Source: a virus. From it: a stretch of DNA of 44,252 nt. The notes under the pieces were generated by a model, which did no database searches, was not told where the DNA came from, and was given only the letters and a program-made list of their open reading frames with translations. The position numbers and the translations under genes are program-made. Positions 1 to 7,321 of the stretch are shown in pieces (within the stretch, counting starts at the first letter, position 1; each line of letters opens with the position of its first letter). Location of the stretch: the IMG/VR virus record IMGVR_UViG_3300044684_000273, positions 1-44,252 of that record. One strand, given 5' to 3'.

Positions 1-59
1 TCGCGACGAACGAGCGGGCAATGGCCGACATCCGAGAGTTCGCTGCGCGCGAGGCGTGA
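1..59 (+). CDS. 3' end of a truncated gene
   Basis: Only the last 18 codons are in the window (reading from base 3, stop TGA at 57-59). The readable tail ends MADIREFAAREA. It resembles the tail of the gene ending at 3688, which reads AEAMREFADREARRMA. Both have an acidic/basic helical character. Function cannot be told from this fragment. The next gene starts 2 bases downstream, so it belongs to the same rightward operon. Confidence 0.5.
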   Translation, partial: ATNERAMADIREFAAREA

Positions 60-61
60 CC

Positions 62-208
62 ATGACCACGCGTGCCCGCTACTCCCCCTTCTGGCTCCTC
101 ATCTGGCTGCTGCTCGTGCTGGTCGCAGCGCACTACCGCGCCCGCCTGCCGCAGCATCCGCAGCCGCTGACACCGGTGGTGCGTAGAGAGTTTGGGGGCA
201 TGGCTTGA
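62..208 (+). CDS. Small single-pass membrane protein
   Basis: A 48-residue protein starting at ATG 62, 2 bases after the preceding stop. Residues about 10-23 form one strongly hydrophobic segment (FWLLIWLLLVLVAA), preceded by a basic N-terminus and followed by a basic, proline-rich tail, so it is probably an inner-membrane protein with the tail in the cytoplasm or periplasm. No family is recognised. Its stop overlaps the next start (TTGA at 205-208), which suggests translational coupling. It is too small to distinguish a real membrane effector from a filler early gene. Confidence 0.5.
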   Translation: MTTRARYSPFWLLIWLLLVLVAAHYRARLPQHPQPLTPVVRREFGGMA

Positions 209-498
209 GGCGCCACATCTCCATCTACCTTGGCGAGCGCACGACCGCGACGCACTGCGGGGACTGCCAGGTCATGAGCGGCACGGGGCGGTGCCGGATG
301 AACGGAGAGACCCCGGCGGCGGACGATCAGGGCTACCTGCGCACCGCCGCTTGTAGGTCGGCCGAGCCGCCGGCATCCGTTGCCGCGAACTCGCCGTGCA
401 CCTGCGGCCTCAAGGTGCTCAACCGCGTCGAGTACCGTGTGCCTCGTAAGAGCTGTCCAGAGCACGGGCCCAAGACGCAGCTGCGGGTCGTGCCGTGA
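205..498 (+). CDS. Cysteine-rich putative zinc-binding protein
   Basis: A 97-residue product from a TTG start at 205 that overlaps the previous stop. It carries a CGDC pair near residue 18, further cysteines near 30 and 50, a CTC motif near 65 and CPEH near 84. This spacing suggests one or two structural zinc sites, as in many small early phage proteins. No catalytic motif is seen. The end overlaps the next GTG start at 495 (GTGA), so the run 62-719 looks like one coupled operon. Function unknown. Confidence 0.55.
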   Translation: MRRHISIYLGERTTATHCGDCQVMSGTGRCRMNGETPAADDQGYLRTAACRSAEPPASVAANSPCTCGLKVLNRVEYRVPRKSCPEHGPKTQLRVVP

Positions 499-719
499 GC
501 GACTACCTCGACATCGCGACGCGCTGCGCCGGTGACATGTACCCCAACCCGGGCTCCTACTCGCTGCTCGGCCTGTCCGGTGTCGATCTTCAACGCTTCC
601 TGGATGGCCTGTCTGATGCCGCCGCGCAGGACTTGCAGGAGGCGATCGACAACGCCCGGCGCGTGGGGCAGCTCGATGTCGCGGGGACGAAAACAGAGAT
701 GTTTCGGATGGCAGCGTGA
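495..719 (+). CDS. Small acidic hypothetical protein
   Basis: A 74-residue protein from GTG 495, starting MSDYLDIATRC. The middle is helical and acidic (DGLSDAAAQDLQEAIDNARR), with no transmembrane segment or recognisable catalytic motif. Start choice is supported by the four-base overlap with the preceding stop; its own stop at 717-719 overlaps the GTG at 716. I do not recognise a family. Confidence 0.55.
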   Translation: MSDYLDIATRCAGDMYPNPGSYSLLGLSGVDLQRFLDGLSDAAAQDLQEAIDNARRVGQLDVAGTKTEMFRMAA

Positions 720-964
720 ACCAGCTCGCTCTATTCACCGACCCGCCCGCTGACCCGGACCTCGCGCCCGGCCGTCTCTGGCTGCAATCCGGCCTGCGCG
801 ATGGCGACTAACGCCGCGCCATCAAGATCAAGGCGATCGCCGGCAGCTCGGCCACGGTGTGCCCGGCGAACTTCGTGGACGACAAATGGCCCTGGTACGG
901 GCGGACGATTTCAATCGAGGCGCTGCGCGGTGCGTGGCAGCCCATGAAGAGGAGAGCAGCGTGA
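716..964 (+). pseudogene. Small early gene interrupted by an in-frame TAA
   Basis: GTG 716 opens a frame (MNQLALFTDPPADPDLAPG...) that meets TAA at 809-811 after 31 residues. The same frame then stays open to TGA 962-964, reading RRAIKIKAIAGSSATVC... with coding-like composition. The downstream gene starts at 961 and overlaps the distal stop, exactly the overlap style of the rest of the operon, so the original gene most likely ran from 716 to 964 (82 residues). The product resembles short phage proteins with a small beta-barrel-like core, but no family is assigned. A sequencing error or a real nonsense mutation would look the same here. Confidence 0.5.
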
Positions 965-1176
965 CCGACAGCAACCCCCAGCCCGGCGACATCTACCAGA
1001 AGCGCGCCACGACCAAAACGAGCGTGAACGCGCCGATGATCGCGGTCTGTGGCCGCGATGAGCTCGTGCGCGTGCGTCCTCTCAACTTCTGCGGCAAGCA
1101 CGGTTTCACGCTGATGAGCGCCAAGGGCATGACGCTCGCCGTGCTCGATCGCGACTGGCGCAAGGTCGGGCAGTAG
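961..1176 (+). CDS. Small hypothetical protein
   Basis: A 71-residue product from GTG 961. The purine-rich stretch GAGGAGAG ends about 5 bases upstream and serves as a good ribosome-binding site, which favours this start over longer upstream frames. The sequence begins VTDSNPQPGDIYQKR and continues with a beta-rich segment including VRVRPL and CGKHGFT. Two cysteines are present but no clear zinc site. It is overlapped by the preceding broken gene and followed by another strong ribosome-binding site. Function unknown. Confidence 0.55.
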   Translation: MTDSNPQPGDIYQKRATTKTSVNAPMIAVCGRDELVRVRPLNFCGKHGFTLMSAKGMTLAVLDRDWRKVGQ

Positions 1177-1185
1177 GAGGGAATC

Positions 1186-1384
1186 ATGGGCACGTTGGAC
1201 ATACACGAGCGCTTAGCAAGCCCTGCGCGATGCCGCCAGGCTGTGCGTGGAGGGCCTGCTCGCGGCGCCGGGTAGATTCGTGGCCACCGGCGGCGTGCGG
1301 GCCGTGAGATTGGACTCGGGCGGGGTTGAGGTGAGGCCGGATGGGCGGTTGGTTGAACTTTTGATGGGGGAGAGTAGACGATGA
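1186..1384 (+). pseudogene. Frameshifted small gene with a strong RBS
   Basis: ATG 1186 is preceded by an excellent AGGAGGG ribosome-binding site. The frame reads MGTLDIHERL and then goes out of register, stopping at 1273-1275. The +1 frame is open from 1217 to TGA 1382-1384 and reads QALRDAARLCVEGLLAAPG..., ending with an overlap onto the next ATG at 1381. Skipping one base, for example the G at 1216, joins the two into a 65-residue protein with a sensible helix-strand pattern (ERLQALRDAARLCVEGLL). A one-base insertion, real or from sequencing, is the simplest explanation. There is no slippery sequence to suggest programmed frameshifting. Confidence 0.5.
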
Positions 1385-1743
1385 GCTTCGAGGCGACCCA
1401 GTGGAAGTTGGCAGCATTGAAGATGCCGCCCGGACTGTCTGCGAAGGACGCTCCGGCAACATGGATTGATTCCATGGGCCGCGCGTACAAAGTAAGCAGG
1501 GCCAAAAAGTGGCAGGACGTCTCCGTAATCCAACGGGTCGCCATGCGAGAGCTTGTTTTCGCCCGCGATGGCGCTCAGTGCCGCGTGTGCGCTGCTGACG
1601 GCCCTGTTCTCTGCCTGGATCACATTTTGGCTGTCTGCAACGGTGGCGCACACCATCCAAGCAACATGCAGGTTCTCTGTGACGTCTGTAATTCCAGGAA
1701 GGCGAACCTGATCGACAAACGCCTCCGGAGGTCAGCAGTATGA
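1381..1743 (+). CDS. HNH endonuclease
   Basis: A 120-residue protein. The C-terminal half has the HNH fold signature: CRVC at about 63-66, the catalytic-type LDH at about 79-81, the central Asn/His of GGAHHPSNMQ, then CDVC and NSRKAN. The paired CxxC motifs form the usual structural zinc site, and the LDH histidine would be the general base with a metal at the active site. It is compact, without an added DNA-binding domain. It sits in the early region next to replication genes rather than beside the terminase, so a nicking/replication or homing role is as likely as packaging. ATG 1381 overlaps the previous stop. Confidence 0.85.
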   Translation: MSFEATQWKLAALKMPPGLSAKDAPATWIDSMGRAYKVSRAKKWQDVSVIQRVAMRELVFARDGAQCRVCAADGPVLCLDHILAVCNGGAHHPSNMQVLCDVCNSRKANLIDKRLRRSAV

Positions 1744-2843
1744 TCCGCAGCTTTTCTACAGCCATCACAGCTGACCCTACTTTCACGCGCAGGAGCCCAG
1801 CCGCGCAGCTGCTCTATTTTCGGCTCTACTTCCACCCCGCCAATCACCTGTGCGGTCTTTTTCTGTACAGCCCTGAGTACATGGCCGTGGACCTAAAGTG
1901 CTCGGCCGACCAAATCCGGGAGGCCCTAGCAGAGTTGGTGCTGCACAAATTCGTAGAGGTTGAACCAGAAGCGGACCTTGTTTGGATTCCGGAAATGGCA
2001 GCCACACTTGGCAAGGTCAGCGCTCCAAACCACCCGATCGGCAACGCGATCGTGAAGTACCTTCGCGGCCTCAGCCTCAGAGATTCTCGTCTGATCACCA
2101 GGGTAGCCACTACCCTAGGCCTTACCCTACCTCCTACCCTAGGCGATACCCTACGGGCTACCCTTCTGTCAGGATCAGGATCAGGTACAGATTCAGGATC
2201 AGGAGAGCACAAGAGCTCTCGTCTTTCGCCGGCCGCTTCGCAGCCGGTCGAACCAGTGGAGGCCGTAAGGGAATCTGGACAGCCAAGCCCGAGAACTCAA
2301 GCGCCCGACCTAAGGCACGAGCATGGCGAGCGCATGACGCCCCCTTCGCCGCCACGGCTGACCAGTCGCCAGGAGCCCCCAGCCGGCCAGCAGGCGCAGC
2401 TGGCCCTTGTGCCCGCCAGAGAGGCCACGCCACCGCGGAAGCCAAAGGCCGGGGGCGGCAAGCCTGACGAACCAGACGCGCCGACCAATGCGCTCTGGGA
2501 AGCCTACGAGCGTGCGATGATGGCGCACCCCGTGTACGGGCGCGGCAAGCCGCCCCTGCGAAACCGGAAGGTCAACGGCCTGCTTGCACAGCTTCTGAAG
2601 AAGATGCCACGCGAGGACGCGCCGGAGGTAATCGCGTTTTACGTGCGCCATCCAGACGGGTGGTACATCCGGAAGGGGCACAGCATCGAGTGTCTGCTGA
2701 CGGACGCGGAAAAGATCTACGGCGAGTGGTCGCGAGACCAGCCCATCACGGGTATCACAGCGCGCCAGCACGAGCAGACCGCGAGCAACCCCGGCCTCGC
2801 CTACCTGGCTGAGCTCGAGGCGGAAAGGAATCGGAAAAAGTGA
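1740..2843 (+). CDS. Replication initiator-like protein with N-terminal winged helix
   Basis: A 367-residue protein. Residues 1-100 resemble the winged-helix N-termini of phage replication initiators (lambda O/DnaD-like): a start-up segment ITADPTFTRRSPAAQLLYFRLY, an HTH-like stretch DLKCSADQIREALAELV, then a beta wing. Residues about 125-145 encode a TLxx repeat whose DNA forms iterons. Residues 145-240 are a low-complexity, proline- and glycine-rich linker. The C-terminal 120 residues form a compact helical domain (LWEAYERAMMAHPVYGRG) likely to contact helicase or loader. The next gene overlaps (GTGA at 2840-2843) and may load helicase. The lambda O parallel, with origin inside the initiator gene, is an inference from the iterons. 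Confidence 0.65.
   Translation: MIRSFSTAITADPTFTRRSPAAQLLYFRLYFHPANHLCGLFLYSPEYMAVDLKCSADQIREALAELVLHKFVEVEPEADLVWIPEMAATLGKVSAPNHPIGNAIVKYLRGLSLRDSRLITRVATTLGLTLPPTLGDTLRATLLSGSGSGTDSGSGEHKSSRLSPAASQPVEPVEAVRESGQPSPRTQAPDLRHEHGERMTPPSPPRLTSRQEPPAGQQAQLALVPAREATPPRKPKAGGGKPDEPDAPTNALWEAYERAMMAHPVYGRGKPPLRNRKVNGLLAQLLKKMPREDAPEVIAFYVRHPDGWYIRKGHSIECLLTDAEKIYGEWSRDQPITGITARQHEQTASNPGLAYLAELEAERNRKK
2111..2165 (+). repeat. Five TACCCT iterons at exact 12-bp spacing (candidate origin)
   Basis: TACCCT occurs at 2111, 2123, 2135, 2147 and 2159, i.e. every 12 bases; four copies are TACCCTA and the last is TACCCTT. In the protein frame these give TL at every fourth residue, but the leucine codon is CTA in four of five copies, a rare choice in this GC-rich genome. 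That argues for selection on the DNA rather than the protein. It is followed by TCAGGA hexamer repeats at 2169-2204, which encode a Ser-Gly linker. Iterons inside an initiator gene are the lambda ori arrangement. No clear AT-rich unwinding stretch lies beside them. Confidence 0.6.
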
Positions 2844-3688
2844 ACCTCGACGAGAAAAAGCAGGTCGCGGAACAGCTGACCGTGACCTTGGAGATGTGCG
2901 GGCACCAGTGGTCGCAGGCGACGTTCAAGGGCGCGATGATCCACCTGGACGCCTGCCAGGCCACCGCGGTGATCGGGGCGCTGCACCGGTGCCAGCGCGA
3001 GTTGAAGTGCCGGCTGTCGCTCGCTGACATCATTGAGCGCATCGAGGAGGCGGCGGCCGACGGCTGGCCAGGGCCGAATGAAGCGTGGGCTGCGGTCGGA
3101 ACCACGGACGAGTTCCGCACAATCGTGTGCGTGCAGGAGGCGCTTACCGCTCGGGCCGAGGTAAGCAAGCCAGGGGCAGACGGAGAGCGCTCTTTGCTGA
3201 AACGCGACCCGGTGGCGGCCAGGGTGAGCTTCATCGAGTCGTACAGGCGGCTCATTGCGCAGGCCAAGGCCGAGGGTCGCAGGCCCAGGTGGGAAGTGAG
3301 CGAGGGATTCGACAAGGCAGACCGGGCGCGAGCGGTTCGCGATGCGGTGGTGCGCGGCCAGCTGGTTGGCGATGACCTCGTGCGGGCGCTGGATAAGGTC
3401 GGACCGATCGAAGGGTTGGCGCTGCCCGGCGCGCCTCCACAGCGGCTGCTGCCCGGCCAGATCCGCCAGGCCCAGAAGGATCGAGAAGCATTCGAGAAGG
3501 CCAGAGATGGGGGACCGGAGGCGCTGGCGGCATTGCGGGAACAGCTCGAACAGCGCGAGCGCGACGAGCGGGCAGCGACTGCGCGCGAGTCAGCGGCGCG
3601 TTTGGCTGCCGGCGGCCCGGGCGCGGCCGAGCAGCAGGCCGAGGCGATGCGCGAGTTCGCCGATCGGGAAGCGCGGAGGATGGCGTGA
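2840..3688 (+). CDS. Probable replication accessory protein (helicase loader-like)
   Basis: A 282-residue protein from GTG 2840, overlapping the initiator stop. Residues 1-100 (EQLTVTLEMCGHQWSQATFK, then LSLADIIERIEEAAADGWPG) resemble the N-terminal domain of phage proteins that follow initiators and load or regulate helicase. The middle is mixed; the C-terminal 80 residues are a charged helix (QLEQRERDERAATARESAAR), probably coiled coil. There is no Walker A motif, so it is not a DnaC-type ATPase. The assignment rests on gene order and fold-like pattern, not on a decisive motif. Confidence 0.45.
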   Translation: MNLDEKKQVAEQLTVTLEMCGHQWSQATFKGAMIHLDACQATAVIGALHRCQRELKCRLSLADIIERIEEAAADGWPGPNEAWAAVGTTDEFRTIVCVQEALTARAEVSKPGADGERSLLKRDPVAARVSFIESYRRLIAQAKAEGRRPRWEVSEGFDKADRARAVRDAVVRGQLVGDDLVRALDKVGPIEGLALPGAPPQRLLPGQIRQAQKDREAFEKARDGGPEALAALREQLEQRERDERAATARESAARLAAGGPGAAEQQAEAMREFADREARRMA

Positions 3689-3963
3689 CCTGCGGCGGCT
3701 GCAAGCACTACGGCAACAACAGCTGCTACTGCCCGAGCGCGGCGCTGTCGCTGCTCGATGACGTCTACGTGACCACGCCGGCCTGCGAGCACTTCGAGCG
3801 GGCCAGCGCGATGCCGGGCCCCGAATTTCCGGTTTTGGCGCCTCAAATGAGGCAGGAAAACAGGAAAAACACAGACCTGAGCGACTGGCTCAGCCCCGAG
3901 ACCCGCGCCAAGCTGCGGCCGCTCGGGCAGGCCACGTTTCTGGAGAGGAGCGCGGAAAAGTGA
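3685..3963 (+). CDS. Small cysteine-rich protein
   Basis: A 92-residue product from GTG 3685, overlapping the preceding TGA. The N-terminus carries CGGCKHY and CYCPSA, with a further CEH near residue 30, which would make one Cys4 or Cys3His zinc knuckle. The remainder is polar (DLSDWLSPETRAKLRPLG). Similar short Zn proteins are common between phage replication and packaging genes. No function can be assigned. Confidence 0.55.
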   Translation: MTCGGCKHYGNNSCYCPSAALSLLDDVYVTTPACEHFERASAMPGPEFPVLAPQMRQENRKNTDLSDWLSPETRAKLRPLGQATFLERSAEK

Positions 3964-4154
3964 GCCGCCGCCGAGACAGACACAAGCGCCTGCGCCGCCT
4001 GGAGTGGGTCGGCGACCACAAGCCCACCGCGCCCGGGTTCCCGATGACGGCATGGGGCAGTTTGGCGAGGTGCTGGCACGACGCGACCACCTACATCGAG
4101 GCGGGCTGGCGGTGCCCCGATGGAGAGGAGTGCTGCGAGAATTTGCCGTTCTGA
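3960..4154 (+). CDS. Small basic hypothetical protein
   Basis: A 64-residue protein from GTG 3960, again overlapping the previous stop by four bases. A strongly basic N-terminus (MSRRRDRHKRLRRLEW) is followed by aromatic and cysteine residues (CWHD, CPDGEECCENLPF). The pattern could bind nucleic acid through the basic region and zinc through the cysteines. It is the last gene of the left rightward operon before a 261-base non-coding gap. Confidence 0.5.
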   Translation: MSRRRDRHKRLRRLEWVGDHKPTAPGFPMTAWGSLARCWHDATTYIEAGWRCPDGEECCENLPF

Positions 4155-4415
4155 TGCAGCGTAGCTGCGGCCCCGCCGCCGGGGTTATCAGCAGCGGGTC
4201 TGGACAGCGCAGCAGGTCCAGAAAAGCGGCCCCGGTGCCGGCCCGACTGCCCTTTGGGCTAGCAGCGATCTGGAAAGTGCGCAAGTCCTCCCGTCGCACA
4301 AGAGCGCGCGCAGCCAAACTGACTCACAACGCACGGCAGGACATTACCGGTCATTGCAGGCACGTTGCCCTGAGGCATCCGCAGCGGTCAGGCTCGCACT
4401 TGCGTAGTCGTTGCG
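4155..4415. promoter_or_regulatory. Intergenic control region before the packaging genes
   Basis: A 261-base gap between the early operon and the terminase genes. An inverted repeat CTGGAC/GTCCAG lies at 4200-4205 and 4216-4221 with a 10-base loop, followed by AAAA but no T tract, so it is at best a weak terminator. TTACCGGTCATTGCA at 4344-4358 matches 14 of 15 bases with 10889-10903, which lies in front of the protease-capsid genes. This makes it a candidate site for a phage late-gene activator or promoter. No convincing sigma-70 hexamer pair is evident and no tRNA cloverleaf is seen. Confidence 0.4.
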
Positions 4416-4907
4416 ATGCCGCCCATTATCCGCAAGATACCCCCAGAGCTGGCGCCAGATATAGGCCGTCTCGTCGAGGTTGAGCTTTACACCTACGCCG
4501 CTGTCGCTCAGCACCTGGAGGATGAACACGCGCTCAAGGTGACCGCGGAGGCGGTGCGGCAGTTCTATTGGCGGTGGAAGGCCCAGGACGAGCTGTCAGC
4601 GCCCGAGGGACAGATCCCGCCAGCGGATGAGGCCATTGACCCCGCGGACGCGCTGCAGGCGATGCGCTACACGCTGGCTAAGGACGCGGCCACGGCGCGG
4701 CGCCGGCTGGCGCTTGACCCGCAGTGCAAGGTGACGGCGTCGCTGTACCTGGGGCTGCAATCGCTGCGGGTGCGGCTCCTGATCGCGCTGGGGGCAAAGG
4801 GCGCGGCGCGGAAGGTCGAGAGCGAGACGAAGCCCGCGGACGAGAAGCCGCGCCAGCCCGTGGCGCGCTTCGTGGTTGGAGGCAAGCCGGTGGTGATGCC
4901 GTCATGA
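4416..4907 (+). CDS. Probable terminase small subunit
   Basis: A 163-residue protein directly upstream of the large terminase cluster. The first 65 residues contain an HTH-like pattern (LYTYAAVAQHLEDEHALKVT followed by a basic helix FYWRWKAQ), suited to recognising the packaging site. The middle is helical (DALQAMRYTLAKDAATARRR) as expected for the oligomerising core of small terminases, and the tail is short and polar (PVARFVVGGKPVVMPS), where the large subunit usually binds. Function is inferred from position, size and architecture. Start ATG 4416 is the first possible one after the regulatory gap. Confidence 0.55.
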   Translation: MPPIIRKIPPELAPDIGRLVEVELYTYAAVAQHLEDEHALKVTAEAVRQFYWRWKAQDELSAPEGQIPPADEAIDPADALQAMRYTLAKDAATARRRLALDPQCKVTASLYLGLQSLRVRLLIALGAKGAARKVESETKPADEKPRQPVARFVVGGKPVVMPS

Positions 4908-5098
4908 CGATCCGGCTCACAGCGCAGACCGCGCGGCACGCCGACGACTTCGCGCACCGGGTCGTGCGGCCGCAGCTGCAGGTCGACCAGCGCCTGCGCA
5001 TGTCGGTGCTCGGGAACGTCATCACGATCGCGGGGCCCGACGAGGCGCTTGACGCGCTGCCGAGCTTCGCGGGGATGGAGGCGTCGTCATGGGCCTGA
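4904..5098 (+). CDS. Small hypothetical protein
   Basis: A 64-residue protein starting at ATG 4904, overlapping the preceding stop (ATGA). It has mixed strand and helix character (VVRPQLQVDQRLRMSVLG, ITIAGPDEALDAL) and no cysteine or membrane segment. Its end overlaps the next gene by 10 bases. Its position between the small and large terminase subunits hints at a packaging accessory but there is no motif to show it. Confidence 0.5.
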   Translation: MTIRLTAQTARHADDFAHRVVRPQLQVDQRLRMSVLGNVITIAGPDEALDALPSFAGMEASSWA

Positions 5099-5238
5099 GC
5101 ACCTGTTTGCACTGCGGGAAGCGCATCCACTCGAGCAAACGGGATGCGATGCTTTCCAATCGCCGCAACGGTCACCGCCTGCGCGCCTATTGGTCGACGG
5201 AGTGCGGCGCCTGGCATGTAGCAAAGGTCATGCGGTGA
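5089..5238 (+). CDS. Small zinc-finger protein
   Basis: A 49-residue protein from ATG 5089. It begins MGLSTCLHCGKRIHSSKRDA, with a CxxC knuckle near residues 6-9; a second cysteine and a histidine (TECGAWHVAK) lie near residue 40, completing a plausible Cys3His site in a single small finger. Such one-finger proteins are common in phage packaging and early regions. It overlaps the gene before it by 10 bases and the terminase start by 4, so it is translationally coupled. Confidence 0.55.
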   Translation: MGLSTCLHCGKRIHSSKRDAMLSNRRNGHRLRAYWSTECGAWHVAKVMR

Positions 5239-6941
5239 GCGACCCCAGTATCACGATCGAGTTCACCGAGCGCCAGGCCATCGCCTTCGGCTCGCCGGCT
5301 GACATCACCCTGGTAGGTGGCGGCAACGGCGGCGGCAAGACGGGCTTCGGCGTGCGGGTGCCGCTGGCGGACGTGCACGATCCGCTCTACCGCGGCTTCC
5401 TGGCCATGGAGAGCCTCGAAAAGTGCAAGCTGCCCGGCGGCATGCTCGACGAGGTGACGGCGCTCTACCAGAGCTTCGGCGCGCAGCTCAACAAGACGGA
5501 GATGCGCTTTGACTTCGACTCGGGCGCAGAGATCAAGCTGTCCTTCGTCGGGGAGCCGAGCCGCGTAGACGGTGCGCAGATCACCTATGGGTTCTTCGAC
5601 CAGGTCGAGCAAGCCACCCAGGCGCAGGCCTTCGCGCTGGTCTCGCGCCTGCGCACCAAGGCTTCGGTGCGGCCGCGCAATATCTGGTCGGCCAATCCCC
5701 CGCCAGAGGGAGAGGACCACTGGCTGACGCAGCTGGTGGACGCCGGCGGCTACCTGGACCCCGATGGCTACCCGATCACGGAGATGGTCGGGGTGATTCG
5801 CTACTTCGTGCGCAGCCCCGAGAATGATTCGTTCATCTTCGGCGCGACGGCCGAGGAGCTGGAACCTTACTGCCAGCGCAAGCGCAGCGGCGAGGTCATT
5901 AGGCCGTACTCGTTCACCTTCGTGCCGATGCTCGTCGAGGACAATAAGTTCCAGAGCGACGAGTATATGCGATCGCTGGCCGCGCTCGACGAGCAGAGCC
6001 GCCTGCGCCGCCTCAAGGGGAAGTGGAAGGGCCTCAACATGGAGGGAAGCCACTTTAAGGTCGAGTACTTCCCCACGGTGTACGTCAAGCCCCACCGGCT
6101 GGCGCGCGGCGTGCGCAGCTGGGACAACGCCTGGGCCAGCAGCAAGACGCAGGACGAGAGCAAGGACGGGCGCGCCACGGACCCCGACTGGACCAACGGC
6201 ATCAGAGAGTGGGCTGAGCCCGATTCGACCTTCCTTGTTGACGACGTGATCCGCTTCCGCGGCAGCCCGGCGCACATCGAGCGCGCGATCTTCCTGACGG
6301 CCGAGGTGGACGGGCCCGACGTTGCGATCCGACTCCCGCGCGACCCCGGCGCAGCGCAGGCCATCCAGGCGGGATGGGCTAACAAGCTCGGCGCCCGCGG
6401 CTACACCGTCTACCTGACGCCGGACGTGGGCGACAAGCTGACCCGCGCGCAGCCCTACATCGCGTGCGCGCAGCGCCGCCAGATCAAGCTGTGCGCCAGC
6501 CACCCGAGCCAGGACGTGGCGCTCGAGCTGCTGCAGCCGTTTGAGTTCATCGAAGGGTGCGGCGGCTGCCAGGCCTGCGGCAAGTCCGCGGCGCCGGCGC
6601 GCTGCGGTGGCGATGGTGTGGTGCGCATCACGATCCCCGGTCTCAAAGAGGCCGACGTGTCGACCACCAAGGAGTGGCAAAAGGGCTTCGTCGTCGAGCA
6701 CGTGCGCTTCGGTCGCAAGGCCAAGGGCGCCGCGATGAAGCTCAAGGGCAAGAAGGACCAGGTTGACGCCGCGGTGGGCGGCTACCTCTACCTCACCGAC
6801 CCCGAGATGGTGCCGGTTGAGCACGTAGACCCCGACATGCCAGGCCTGCGCGAGCTCGCAGCAGCCGCGCAGGGCCTCGGCAAGACCAACCAGCGCCGCG
6901 TGACCGGATTCGGCGGCGGCGCGATGAAGACGTTTCGATAG
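5235..6941 (+). CDS. terL: Terminase large subunit
   Basis: A 568-residue packaging motor ATPase-nuclease. GTG 5235 is chosen because it overlaps the preceding stop and places the Walker A motif GGGNGGGKTG at residues 28-37. A Walker B-like strand ITYGFFDQVEQ lies at about 116-126, with FDQ in place of the more usual FDE. The RNase H-like nuclease has its first acidic residue in RSWDNAWA (D296) and late acidic residues at 508 and 511 before GGYLYL. Residues 442-457 contain an unusual cysteine cluster (CGGCQAC...C) that could bind zinc. It translocates DNA into the prohead through the portal encoded at 7494. Confidence 0.9.
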   Translation: MSDPSITIEFTERQAIAFGSPADITLVGGGNGGGKTGFGVRVPLADVHDPLYRGFLAMESLEKCKLPGGMLDEVTALYQSFGAQLNKTEMRFDFDSGAEIKLSFVGEPSRVDGAQITYGFFDQVEQATQAQAFALVSRLRTKASVRPRNIWSANPPPEGEDHWLTQLVDAGGYLDPDGYPITEMVGVIRYFVRSPENDSFIFGATAEELEPYCQRKRSGEVIRPYSFTFVPMLVEDNKFQSDEYMRSLAALDEQSRLRRLKGKWKGLNMEGSHFKVEYFPTVYVKPHRLARGVRSWDNAWASSKTQDESKDGRATDPDWTNGIREWAEPDSTFLVDDVIRFRGSPAHIERAIFLTAEVDGPDVAIRLPRDPGAAQAIQAGWANKLGARGYTVYLTPDVGDKLTRAQPYIACAQRRQIKLCASHPSQDVALELLQPFEFIEGCGGCQACGKSAAPARCGGDGVVRITIPGLKEADVSTTKEWQKGFVVEHVRFGRKAKGAAMKLKGKKDQVDAAVGGYLYLTDPEMVPVEHVDPDMPGLRELAAAAQGLGKTNQRRVTGFGGGAMKTFR

Positions 6942-6949
6942 GAGCGACC

Positions 6950-7321
6950 ATGGCCAAGGACGAGAAGCAGGGCGAGAAGAAGAGCGAGCAGGCGCAGGAC
7001 CTCGGCAAGCAGGAAGCGACGCCTACCGCCGCGCCAGCGGTGCCGCCCAAGGTGGACCAGGCCGCGCTGGAGCGCGATCAGACTGAGGCGGCAATGATCA
7101 GCGTGGGCAAGGCGCTCGCGCACCTGCAGCGCATCGGCGACCCGGGCCCGGTTCTGGGGCACCTCGTGCGCGCGGCCGCCGCGGCGATCGTAGCGCGCCT
7201 GAATCCGGGATCGGACCCGCTTCTGGGCGTGCGCGAGCTTGGCGCCCTGGGCATTGCTCTCGATGAGCTGAACCTCTACGGCGTGCAGCACCTGAAGGAC
7301 GCGGCGGAGGCGCTGCCGTGA
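6950..7321 (+). CDS. Hypothetical protein between terminase and portal
   Basis: A 123-residue protein from ATG 6950 with AGGAG just upstream. The first 45 residues are lysine/glutamate-rich and disordered (MAKDEKQGEKKSEQAQDLGK), followed by two or three helices (AMISVGKALAHLQRIG, LVRAAAAAIVARLN). No family is recognised. Its end overlaps the next GTG start at 7318, and position suggests a packaging or head accessory, without direct proof. Confidence 0.55.
   Translation: MAKDEKQGEKKSEQAQDLGKQEATPTAAPAVPPKVDQAALERDQTEAAMISVGKALAHLQRIGDPGPVLGHLVRAAAAAIVARLNPGSDPLLGVRELGALGIALDELNLYGVQHLKDAAEALP

Noticed and set aside
2111-2165. CRISPR-like short repeat array
   Set aside because: Seven-base units at 12-base spacing are far too short for CRISPR repeats and spacers; iterons fit better.
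2755-4317. 520-residue minus-strand frame across replication genes
   Set aside because: Arginine/serine/alanine-rich shadow composition, opposite to an overlapping operon with good starts.
4155-4415. A tRNA or small RNA in the gap before the terminase genes
   Set aside because: No T-loop signature or four-arm folding could be made from the sequence.
5187-6824. Long 545-residue minus-strand frame across the large terminase gene
   Set aside because: It is antisense to a clear terminase with motifs and has the composition of a GC-rich shadow frame; no RBS and no domain.
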